From a bacterium (lineage in GTDB: Bacteria; Desulfobacterota; GWC2-55-46): DNA of 8,493 nt. A program made the translations under genes and the position numbers. Below are positions 1 to 5,506 of this stretch, piece by piece. Every line of letters begins with the position of its first letter. The first letter of the stretch is position 1. Under the pieces are notes generated by a model that was not told the origin of the DNA, did not search any database, and saw only the letters and a program-made list of their open reading frames with translations. The stretch is taken from contig SCQA01000100.1 of the NCBI GenBank assembly GCA_004298725.1, positions 1-8,493 of the forward strand. The letters are read 5' to 3'.

Positions 1-146
1 CTGAGCGTTACGAACGCGCCGCTGTCCGATAAAAGCGCCGGCTCGGTGATATTTACAACCGGCTTTTTACCTTCGCGCACGTACAGCTCAACGGTTGCGC
101 GCGCAAGACCGATTAGTTTTTCTTTTTCTTCAAGTTTTAGCGGCAT
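1..146 (-). CDS. amrA: AmmeMemoRadiSam system protein A (AMMECR1 domain), N-terminal part
   Basis: Only the first 48 codons are inside the window; the gene runs off the left edge. The start is MPLKLEEKEKLIGLAR, followed by a helix (ATVELYVREG) and, near the edge, DSGAFVTL. This matches the beginning of AMMECR1-domain proteins, where an N-terminal helical stretch leads to a P-x-L-x(3-5)-G-x-FVTL segment before the core. In bacteria this domain is usually grouped with a Memo-like protein and a radical SAM protein (AmmeMemoRadiSam). The biochemical role of that system is not firmly known, and its partners would lie outside the window. A GGA-containing Shine-Dalgarno-like stretch lies about 14 nt before the ATG, which is rather far, but no other in-frame start is close. 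It is divergent from nadA across a 64-bp spacer. The family call is likely; the symbol is tentative. Confidence 0.72.
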   Translation of the reverse strand, partial: MPLKLEEKEKLIGLARATVELYVREGKKPVVNITEPALLSDSGAFVTL

Positions 147-175
147 GGCGATTAATAAAAGTTTCCTTTTTAGAT

Positions 176-190
176 ATTATATTTTATAAT
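176..190. promoter_or_regulatory. Back-to-back -10-like elements between amrA and nadA
   Basis: The AT-rich 64-bp spacer contains TATAAT on the plus strand at 185-190 and TATAAT on the minus strand at 181-176, only 3 bp apart. They would serve nadA (predicted leader about 14 nt, with AAGGA at 199-203) and amrA respectively. Neither has a convincing -35: the plus-strand hexamer at 17-bp spacing is TTTCCT. An AT-rich spacer yields such hexamers easily, so this is only a plausible divergent promoter pair. Confidence 0.35.
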
Positions 191-210
191 CCGTTTTTAA
201 GGAAATTACC

Positions 211-1140
211 ATGAAAAACAACAAGCACATGGAAGAGCTTAAAAAAGAAGTTCGCGCGCTTTTAAAAGAAAGAGACGCTATAATGCTCGCGCACAATTAC
301 CAAAGGGACGAAATACAAGAAGTTGCCGACCTTACCGGAGACTCTCTCGCGCTTAGTCAAGAAGCGGCAAAGTCAACGGCGAAGGTAATTCTATTTTGCG
401 GCGTGCGCTTCATGGCTGAGAGCGCGGCGATACTTTCGCCGGATAAAACCGTCATAATGCCTCGCCCCGACGCCGGTTGCCCGATGGCGGACATGATAAC
501 GCCGGAAGACCTTATCAAGGAAAAAGAAAAACGTCCGGGCGTGCCGGTCGTGGCCTACGTAAACACGACCGCGGCAATAAAGGCGTTAAGCGACATATGC
601 TGTACTTCGGCAAACGCCGTAAGAGTTGTCAATTCCGTTGCATCTGAACGCGTGTACATGATACCGGATAAGAACCTTTCGCACTACGTTTCGCTGACTT
701 CAAGTAAAAAGATGCAATGGTGGCACGGCTGGTGCCCCACGCATGAGCGGCTAAAACCAGTTGAGGTAATAAAGGCTAAGGACGCAAACCCGGGCGCGGT
801 GTTTGTATGCCACCCGGAGTGCCACCCGGACGTTGTAAAGCTTGCCGACCACGTCTGCTCAACATCAGGCATGTATAAATTCGCAAAAGAGACTTCCGCG
901 AAAACAATTATAGTAGGCACTGAAATGGGGATACTTTACAGGCTTAAAAAAGAAAACCCGGACAAGAAGTTCATAATTCCTTCAAAGGCGCTCATATGCC
1001 CGAACATGAAGCTTACCACGCTTGAGGACGCTGTAATCGCGCTTAAGGAAATGAAGAATATCATAACGGTTGACGAGAGCGTGCGCTTGAAAGCCAAGGC
1101 CGCGCTTGACAAGATGCTTGCCGTGCCGAGAGATGTTTAA
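211..1140 (+). CDS. nadA: Quinolinate synthase A
   Basis: NadA is a cytoplasmic [4Fe-4S] enzyme that condenses iminoaspartate (from NadB) with dihydroxyacetone phosphate to give quinolinate for NAD synthesis. At 309 aa it is the usual length of the compact form (E. coli NadA is about 347 aa). Visible landmarks are AHNYQRDEIQEVAD near residues 27-40, GDSLALSQEAA at 43-53 and FCGVRFMAESA at 62-72. The three likely cluster cysteines are C90 (DAGCPMAD), C175 (GWCPTHE) and C263 (LICPNMK). Their spacing of 85 and 88 is close to the family pattern. CHPEC at 200-204 belongs to the conserved substrate-site region. The start is fixed by AAGGA at 199-203, 7 nt before the ATG. It is the only plus-strand gene; nadB and nadC are not in the window. 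Its last 24 coding bases plus the stop are duplicated downstream (see repeats). Confidence 0.97.
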   Translation: MKNNKHMEELKKEVRALLKERDAIMLAHNYQRDEIQEVADLTGDSLALSQEAAKSTAKVILFCGVRFMAESAAILSPDKTVIMPRPDAGCPMADMITPEDLIKEKEKRPGVPVVAYVNTTAAIKALSDICCTSANAVRVVNSVASERVYMIPDKNLSHYVSLTSSKKMQWWHGWCPTHERLKPVEVIKAKDANPGAVFVCHPECHPDVVKLADHVCSTSGMYKFAKETSAKTIIVGTEMGILYRLKKENPDKKFIIPSKALICPNMKLTTLEDAVIALKEMKNIITVDESVRLKAKAALDKMLAVPRDV

Positions 1141-1146
1141 AAAAGT
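1117..1146 (+). repeat. Repeat A, copy 1 (3' end of nadA)
   Basis: This 30-bp segment covers the last codons of nadA, its TAA stop and six following bases. It recurs at 1200-1229 with 29 of 30 positions identical; the single difference is A at 1131 versus G at 1214. The offset is 83 bp. Confidence 0.9.
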
Positions 1147-1194
1147 AATGACAGCGAGACTGAAGTCTCGCACTACGTTTTATCGTTCCCCCCT
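1145..1194 (+). repeat. Repeat B, copy 1 (hairpin-bearing ~50-bp unit)
   Basis: A 50-bp unit directly after nadA that recurs in the same orientation at 1283-1330. The two copies are identical except that copy 2 lacks 2 bp (TC) in the hairpin. It contains a perfect inverted repeat (GCGAGAC, loop TGAA, GTCTCGC) and ends in a C-run. It resembles dispersed REP-type intergenic repeats. Whether it is dispersed across the genome cannot be seen from one window. Confidence 0.88.
1154..1171 (+). terminator. Perfect 7-bp hairpin downstream of nadA, possible weak terminator
   Basis: GCGAGAC-TGAA-GTCTCGC is a perfect GC-rich stem with a 4-nt loop, 13 bases after the nadA stop. A short TTTT run follows only 7 nt later and there is no long U-tract. 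It could stop or stabilise the nadA transcript, but it is equally explained as the core of repeat B. Confidence 0.35.
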
Positions 1195-1199
1195 AATGA

Positions 1200-1229
1200 C
1201 TTGCCGTGCCGAGGGATGTTTAAAAAAGT
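1200..1229 (+). repeat. Repeat A, copy 2 (displaced copy of the nadA tail)
   Basis: This is non-coding here and 29 of 30 bases identical to the true nadA 3' end at 1117-1146, including the stop codon. It sits exactly between repeat B copy 1 and the left arm of the inverted-repeat block. The tail therefore appears to have been duplicated when the intervening 53 bp arrived or was copied. Confidence 0.9.
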
Positions 1230-1415
1230 TATCTGTTATCAGTGAACAGCTACCGGTGAAGTAAAATTATTTTGGCGGCACAGTAATGACAGCGAGACTG
1301 AAGTCGCACTACGTTTTATCGTTCCCCCCTGCCTTATCACACATGTACTCGGGAGCATGGGAGCGATAAAATTCCTTCACCGACAACCGTTAACCTATTA
1401 CTGATAACTCTTTCT
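1228..1415. mobile_element. Putative MITE-like block bounded by imperfect inverted repeats
   Basis: The arms at about 1228-1261 and 1375-1415 are inverted relatives. The perfect blocks are 9 bp (1235-1243 against 1400-1408) and 8 bp (1254-1261 against 1375-1382), and similarity continues weakly on both sides with gaps. A second, inner pair, 1314-1326 against 1359-1371, matches at 12 of 13 positions. Repeat B copy 2 is the core. No ORF or transposase is present and no clear target-site duplication is visible. The block fills the gap between the nadA region and the sigma-factor stop codon (1429-1431). It could be a non-autonomous element or a large folded intergenic repeat. Ends are approximate. 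Confidence 0.5.
1283..1330 (+). repeat. Repeat B, copy 2
   Basis: A 48-bp copy of the unit at 1145-1194, offset 138 bp, differing only by a 2-bp deletion that leaves a bulge in the hairpin. Its 3' half (1314-1326) also pairs with 1359-1371, so it forms one side of the inner inverted repeat of the surrounding block. Confidence 0.88.
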
Positions 1416-1428
1416 TAACACAGTGTTT

Positions 1429-2577
1429 TTAAACCGCGAGGGCTTCTTTTTCAGTCTCGCTCATGATTTTTCTGAGCTTTGCCAGCGCCTTGACCTCTAT
1501 CTGCCTTGCGCGCTCTCTTGTAACGCCGAAGTGCTCGCCTATTTTTTCAAGGGTCAACGGCTCGTCATTTTCAAAGCCGAACCTTAACCTGAGCATAACC
1601 CTTTCGTTGTCGTCAAGCATATCAAGCAGTTTCATTACGCTGTCTGAACGCCTTCCTGCGTCTATCATTTCCATTGGCGTGGCAACATTACAGTCCTCAA
1701 GCCTTTCAAGAAGTGTCTGCTCGGAACCGTCGGCAAAAGAAGTGTCTAATGAACAGCTCTTGTTGCTTATTGTGCTGAGTTTTTTTACATACCTGCCGGA
1801 AAGCCCTGTTTTTGCCGAAAGCTCTTCAATGCTCGGTTGCCTGTGGAATGTAAGCGTAAGCTCTCTCGTTGCCTTTGTAAGCTTGGCGATATCAAGCCCG
1901 ACATGCACCGGAAGCCGCACCGTCTCCGCCTGATTAGCCATAGCCCTTTCAACGGACTGCTTTATCCAGTAAGTGGCGTATGTTGAAAACCTGCACCCCT
2001 TGGAGGCCTTAAAGCGCTCAACAGCCTTGATAAGGCCTATATTGCCCTCTTCTATAAGATCTTGCAGGGCAAAGCCCCTGTTGAGATAACGCTTGGCTAT
2101 GCTTACGACGAGGCGCAAATTGGCCTCTATCATCTTTCTTCTCGCGTTTAAATCGCCCCTTGAAATTGCGCGGGCAAGTTCTTTTTCTTCCTTGCGGGTA
2201 AGAAGCTGGTACTTCCTTATACAGCTCAAGTAGAACCTTGTTGAATCAGTCGCCACGCCTTCTGTCTGCGGTGTTGCTTCCCCTGACGCGCCATGCGTCT
2301 TCTTGCGCCTTTTTTCAGTTGCCAAATCATTGCCCTTAGCGGCTGAATTAAATCCGCTTGAGCGGGCAACGCTCCGCTCCGTGTCCATTTCAACGACGGT
2401 CATTTTCAATGCAGTCAGTTTTTTAGCTTTATTTTCGCAACCGACAAACGGAACAGGCCATTTGGGAGAAACAAAACTTACACAAGCGCGCTTAGCATGC
2501 AATTGGTTAATATTTTTCCGCGCTGGAATTAAAGGGAACCGCAAGCTGTTTTTCTTATCTAATTTCCGTGCCAGCAT
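1429..2577 (-). CDS. rpoS: RpoS-type sigma-70-family RNA polymerase sigma factor
   Basis: A primary-like sigma factor that directs core RNA polymerase to promoters. Region 1.2 begins near residue 111 (DSTRFYLSCI). Region 2 covers about 147-225, with RLVVSIAKRY, DLIEEGNIGLIKAVERF and FSTYATYWIKQSVERA. Region 3 is about 230-300. Region 4 is at 325-372, with the helix-turn-helix TLEKIGEHFGVTRERARQIE. There is no region 1.1 and no long non-conserved insert. The linear match is closest to RpoS (IEANLRLVVSIAKRYLNRGFALQDLIEEGN), though region 4 is also RpoD-like, so RpoS is likely but not certain. The start at 2577 has a GGGGG Shine-Dalgarno 5 nt upstream. The first ~105 residues are unlike known sigma N-termini, and the ATGs at 2403 or 2388 are alternatives with weaker ribosome sites. 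It follows the receiver-PilZ gene by 81 bp on the same strand. Confidence 0.9.
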   Translation of the reverse strand: MLARKLDKKNSLRFPLIPARKNINQLHAKRACVSFVSPKWPVPFVGCENKAKKLTALKMTVVEMDTERSVARSSGFNSAAKGNDLATEKRRKKTHGASGEATPQTEGVATDSTRFYLSCIRKYQLLTRKEEKELARAISRGDLNARRKMIEANLRLVVSIAKRYLNRGFALQDLIEEGNIGLIKAVERFKASKGCRFSTYATYWIKQSVERAMANQAETVRLPVHVGLDIAKLTKATRELTLTFHRQPSIEELSAKTGLSGRYVKKLSTISNKSCSLDTSFADGSEQTLLERLEDCNVATPMEMIDAGRRSDSVMKLLDMLDDNERVMLRLRFGFENDEPLTLEKIGEHFGVTRERARQIEVKALAKLRKIMSETEKEALAV

Positions 2578-2641
2578 ATTTACCCCCGTTGTTAAAAAGG
2601 TTATCTTAGCTCGCCTGTCATGCTGTACGCAGTTAATGCCG

Positions 2642-2669
2642 TTTATAATAGTGTCACTTCAACCGGCAA
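2642..2669 (-). promoter_or_regulatory. Candidate sigma-70 promoter of the sigma-factor gene
   Basis: On the minus strand, TTGCCG (2669-2664), a 16-bp spacer and TATAAA (2647-2642) lie about 65 nt before the start at 2577. The -35 overlaps the end of the receiver-PilZ gene. It would let the sigma factor be expressed apart from the gene upstream. The hexamers are near-consensus only. Confidence 0.35.
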
Positions 2670-3399
2670 GTCTCAAAGTTTCCTTGACGCCGTGGCTTCT
2701 TATCATGGAAAAGACCGGCACCGGGCTTGAAAGGCTAAGCCCGGATACCGCATAATTGTCGCCGGTTGTTTTAGACCATGCCACTTCGGCCCCTCTTAAA
2801 ATATTCATGGAATTAACTCCGGCGTAAATGCTTATTTGCAGTCCCGGCGGCAGAGGCTCCGCCGGATACTTTATTTTAAGGCCGCTTCCTGAAACGTCGC
2901 TTATAACGGCAATAAGGGGTTTCGCCCCGATTAAATCCTTTTCTAATATTTCACATGCCGCGTCGAACGTAAACCTTCTTTCACCCCTGCTACCTTCTTC
3001 CTTTTTGGAAGTAACGAATGTTTCGTGCATAAAAGTATCCACCCTGCTTAGCAGTTCGGTAATCTTAAAAGGCTTTAAAAGGCATTCCCTGTTAAGTTTG
3101 CTTATGGCCGACCAGACAGGCATGGTAATATTAGCCGTCATGAATATAAAATGCTCTTTTAGCGAGGAGATTTCTTTAACGGCGGCAATATAAAAATCTA
3201 TTCCGCTCAGCCGCGGCATGTTCACGTCGGTTAAAATAAGGTCGTATTTATTGCGCCGTAATAATTCAAGGCCGGCCAGGCCGTCCACGGCGCTTTCAAC
3301 CTTATAGCCAGCCATCGTAAAGACCTCTGACAAAAAAAATCTTGTTGCCATGTCATCGTCAACAACAAGAATCGTCTTATTTATGCTATTAAGAGCCAT
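2659..3399 (-). CDS. Response regulator with PilZ (c-di-GMP binding) output domain
   Basis: A 246-aa two-domain cytoplasmic protein. The receiver domain (about 7-127) has the acidic cluster D14-D16, phosphoacceptor D58 (LTDVNMPRLSG), T88 and K109-P110. The PilZ domain (about 137-230) carries both c-di-GMP-binding motifs: RxxxR as RGERR (138-142) and DxSxxG as DVSGSG (168-173). Both input phosphorylation and ligand binding therefore look intact. PilZ receivers usually modulate motility, polysaccharide production or surface behaviour; the target here is unknown. An AAAGGGA Shine-Dalgarno lies about 7 nt before the ATG. It has no kinase in its own operon. The nearest is the kinase operon upstream, from which it is separated by a 242-bp spacer with a sigma-54-type promoter, so it is probably an effector downstream of that system. 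Confidence 0.88.
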   Translation of the reverse strand: MALNSINKTILVVDDDMATRFFLSEVFTMAGYKVESAVDGLAGLELLRRNKYDLILTDVNMPRLSGIDFYIAAVKEISSLKEHFIFMTANITMPVWSAISKLNRECLLKPFKITELLSRVDTFMHETFVTSKKEEGSRGERRFTFDAACEILEKDLIGAKPLIAVISDVSGSGLKIKYPAEPLPPGLQISIYAGVNSMNILRGAEVAWSKTTGDNYAVSGLSLSSPVPVFSMIRSHGVKETLRLAG

Positions 3400-3443
3400 A
3401 TTCCAATCCCTTTGAAAATTGAATTGCTTTTTGGTTGTTTCAG

Positions 3444-3462
3444 GTGCATTTTAATAATGCAC
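3444..3462. promoter_or_regulatory. Perfect dyad overlapping the -12 element and predicted start site
   Basis: GTGCATT-TTAAT-AATGCAC is a perfect 7-bp inverted repeat with a 5-bp centre. It overlaps the -12 end of the predicted sigma-54 promoter and its predicted transcription start near 3447. It could be an operator or a hairpin at the 5' end of the leader, but it has no T-run like a terminator. The function is inferred from position only. Confidence 0.35.
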
Positions 3463-3474
3463 GAGGTGTGCCAA
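3458..3474 (-). promoter_or_regulatory. Sigma-54 (-24/-12) promoter for the receiver-PilZ gene
   Basis: The minus strand reads TTGGCACACCTCGTGCA. The -24 part TTGGCAC is perfect. The invariant GG and GC are separated by exactly 10 nt, and the -12 part TGCA fits the TTGCW consensus except for its first T. The predicted start is near 3447, giving a leader of about 48 nt to the ATG at 3399. A sigma-54 activator gene lies immediately upstream on the same strand, which adds weight. Confidence 0.68.
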
Positions 3475-3535
3475 ACTAATAAATGTTGGTTTTACAAATA
3501 GTTACATAGTGGCTCAGGCAGAGTTTTACGGTAAG

Positions 3536-3552
3536 CGGTAATTTTATTACCG
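3536..3552. promoter_or_regulatory. 17-bp dyad 1, candidate enhancer site for the sigma-54 activator
   Basis: CGGTAAT-TTT-ATTACCG is a perfect inverted repeat of 7+3+7 bp with half-sites one helical turn (10 bp) apart. It lies about 90-105 bp upstream of the predicted sigma-54 start near 3447, the usual place for NtrC-type upstream activating sites. An extra half-site CGGTAAG adjoins at 3529-3535. Alternatively it is the RNA hairpin ending the operon upstream. Confidence 0.5.
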
Positions 3553-3560
3553 GTTTTGTC

Positions 3561-3577
3561 TGGTAATAAACTTACCG
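3561..3577. promoter_or_regulatory. 17-bp dyad 2, candidate enhancer site of the same design
   Basis: TGGTAAT-AAA-CTTACCG repeats the 7+3+7 architecture of dyad 1, with two of seven half-site pairs imperfect, centred 25 bp further upstream. Because the half-sites CGGTAAG (3529-3535) and CTTACCG (3571-3577) are also exact complements, the whole cluster can fold as nested RNA stems. This keeps a transcript-end function possible. Confidence 0.48.
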
Positions 3578-3641
3578 ATAGCATGAACGTAGTGCGACAG
3601 CGGTGGAAGACATATCCGATGAGTTGTTTTATGCAAAAAGA

Positions 3642-5048
3642 CTACTGCGGGGTTTTAAGTTTCTCTCTGAGGGTAAGGCGCGATATGCCGAGTATTTCTG
3701 CGGCCTTTGTTTTATTGCCGTTGGTTTTTGCGAGGATATGCCTGATATAGCGGCGTTCCATCTCATCAAGCGTAATATCCGTCTGCGTTGCGCCCAGCTC
3801 CGGCATGACGCCGATGGATGCTCCGGCAATATCAAGCGGCAGATGACGCGGGCATATTTCGTCTGAATCGTGAGCGAGTATGGCGGCGCGTTCTATGGTG
3901 TTTTTAAGCTCGCGTATGTTACCCGGCCAAGGATATTCAGCCAGCACGGCATAACATTCCTTAGAAATGGTTTTATTCGCGCCGGATGCCCTACAGTTTT
4001 CACTCAGAAAGTGTTCGGCAATGGGTATTATGTCTTCCTTTCTTTCGCGTAGAGGAGGAAGCTCTATAACCATAACCTTCAGCCTGTAAAAGAGGTCTTC
4101 CCTGAACCTTTTTTCCTTTACCATCGCGTCGAGGTCTTTATTAGTGGCGGTTATAACCCGAACGTCAACGTGAATGTCTTTTGTGCCTCCAACCTTGCGA
4201 AATACTCTGTTCTCGAGTACCTGAAGCAATTTAGGCTGAAGCCTCAGGTCCATATCGCCTATTTCATCGAGAAAAATGCTTCCGCCGTGAGCAAGCTCGA
4301 AAAGGCCTTTTTTGCTCTGCTTGGCGTCGGTAAACGCCCCTTTTTCATAGCCGAACATTTCAGCTTCAAGAAGCGCGTCTGGTATCGCGCTACAGTTTAC
4401 TTTTATAAAGGGGCCTTCGCGCCTGTTGCTTAAATAATGTATGGAATTGGCGGCAAGCTCCTTGCCTGTGCCGGTCTCGCCGGTTATAAGAACGGACGTC
4501 GTGGACGTCTTTGTGACGGTTCCGATAAGCGCCATCACCTCTTTGAACTTCGGCGCGGAACCGATTATATCAAAAGGCGGCCTCTCTCCGGAGGCGGCCT
4601 TTTGTCCGTTGGTTTGAGGCGCTGGCGCGTGCCTCTCAACGATAGCCCTGTGCCGCTCAAGAGCGTACTTGATGGCGCGCACAAGCGCATTTTCGTCAAC
4701 CTGCCCCTTTACAAGGTAATCCTGAGCGCCTTCCTTAACCGCCTTAACGCCCATTGCTTCATCGGCAAGGCCGGTAAGCAACACAACAGGCACCGACGGC
4801 GCGGCCTTGTGAACGGCCAAGAATGTTTCAATGCCCCTGCTGTCCGGCAGGTCAAGGTCGACAAGCATTACGCTGAACCCCTCTGACCCGAGATATTTCA
4901 GCGCCTCGGATAGTCTTGCGGCATGGATTATATCGTATTCGAAAGATGTTAACCCGCCCGTGGCCGCGTCTTTAAGCATCTCTTTTACAAGACGCGCGTC
5001 AGCCGGGTTGTCTTCTACAAGAAGTATCCTTACCGGTTCAATGTTCAT
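3642..5048 (-). CDS. NtrC-family sigma-54-dependent response regulator (receiver, AAA+, Fis-type HTH)
   Basis: A 468-aa activator that, when phosphorylated, hydrolyses ATP to open sigma-54 RNA polymerase complexes. The receiver domain (5-132) has E12-D13, likely phosphoacceptor D64 (LVDLDLPDS), T92 and K114. The AAA+ domain (about 160-395) has Walker A GETGTGKE (190-197), Walker B IFLDEIGD (258-265), the arginine-rich REDLFYRL (316-323) and the sigma-54 contact loop at 237-242. That loop reads GAFTDA instead of GAFTGA. The C-terminal Fis-type helix-turn-helix is NKTKAAEILGISRLTLREKL (445-464). The receiver resembles Rcp1/hybrid-kinase receivers (DLPDSRGIET, K-G rather than K-P) more than classic NtrC receivers. 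It is the last gene of the operon, 14 bp after the receiver gene at 5063, with AAGGAAGGGG before its ATG. Candidate binding sites lie just past its stop. Confidence 0.95.
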   Translation of the reverse strand: MNIEPVRILLVEDNPADARLVKEMLKDAATGGLTSFEYDIIHAARLSEALKYLGSEGFSVMLVDLDLPDSRGIETFLAVHKAAPSVPVVLLTGLADEAMGVKAVKEGAQDYLVKGQVDENALVRAIKYALERHRAIVERHAPAPQTNGQKAASGERPPFDIIGSAPKFKEVMALIGTVTKTSTTSVLITGETGTGKELAANSIHYLSNRREGPFIKVNCSAIPDALLEAEMFGYEKGAFTDAKQSKKGLFELAHGGSIFLDEIGDMDLRLQPKLLQVLENRVFRKVGGTKDIHVDVRVITATNKDLDAMVKEKRFREDLFYRLKVMVIELPPLRERKEDIIPIAEHFLSENCRASGANKTISKECYAVLAEYPWPGNIRELKNTIERAAILAHDSDEICPRHLPLDIAGASIGVMPELGATQTDITLDEMERRYIRHILAKTNGNKTKAAEILGISRLTLREKLKTPQ

Positions 5049-5062
5049 GCCCCTTCCTTTGC

Positions 5063-5506
5063 CTATTTTGCGGGAAGCTTAACCACGGAAAGCCAGAAGT
5101 CCTCGACGGCCTCCACTATTTTCATGAATTGGTCGAGGTCAACGGGTTTTGTTATATACGCGTTTACATGGAGGTCGTATGCCTTGAATATGTCCCTTTC
5201 ATCATCGGAGGTCGTAAGAACCACCACCGGTATTCTTTTAAGCTCGGGGTCGTTTTTTATTTCCGCAAGCACCTCTCTGCCGTCTTTCTTCGGCAGGTTA
5301 AGGTCAAGCAGTATCAGGTCCGGCCTCGGCGCTGTTTTAAACTTGCCCGCGCGGCGAAGAAACTCCATGGCTTCCTCTCCGTCAATTGTAACGTGCATGT
5401 TATTTAGCATCTTAGCGTCCTTAAAAGCCTCTCTTGTGAGGCGGACGTCAGCGGGGTTATCTTCCACCATAAGTATTTCTATAAGTTTGTTTCTTTCCTG
5501 AATCAT
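5063..5506 (-). CDS. Single-domain response regulator, Rcp1-like
   Basis: A 147-aa receiver with no output domain. Visible residues are E15-D16 (VEDNPADVRLT), phosphoacceptor D68 (ILLDLNLPKKDG), T98-T99 and K120-P121. The NPADVRLTREAFKDAK start and the LNLPKKDGREVL segment are typical of the Rcp1 group, which is commonly paired with phytochrome-like kinases of the FAYVASHDLQEPLR type, as here. The ATG at 5506 is preferred. A longer frame exists, but the kinase stop and this start overlap as TGATG, and AGGAG lies 9 nt before it, which suggests translational coupling. It probably accepts phosphate from the adjacent kinase and acts through protein contacts or as a phosphate relay or sink. Confidence 0.93.
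   Translation of the reverse strand: MIQERNKLIEILMVEDNPADVRLTREAFKDAKMLNNMHVTIDGEEAMEFLRRAGKFKTAPRPDLILLDLNLPKKDGREVLAEIKNDPELKRIPVVVLTTSDDERDIFKAYDLHVNAYITKPVDLDQFMKIVEAVEDFWLSVVKLPAK

Noticed and set aside
1145..1330. Two direct repeats with a spacer, considered as a minimal CRISPR array.
   Set aside because: There are only two copies with a 2-bp indel, the 88-bp gap between them contains a gene-tail duplication, and no cas gene is present.
1463..1933. A long plus-strand open frame across the sigma-factor gene.
   Set aside because: It is the opposite-strand shadow of the conserved sigma regions. Its product is a low-complexity Ser/Leu-rich sequence with no recognisable domain. The same holds for the other plus-strand frames over the receiver and kinase genes.
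3586..3598. A 13-bp match on the minus strand to repeat B (GTCGCACTACGTT), suggesting a third, degraded copy.
   Set aside because: A similar 13-bp match to repeat B also occurs inside nadA near 679-691, where it encodes a conserved SHYVS segment. Matches of this length can therefore arise here by coincidence or coding constraint.
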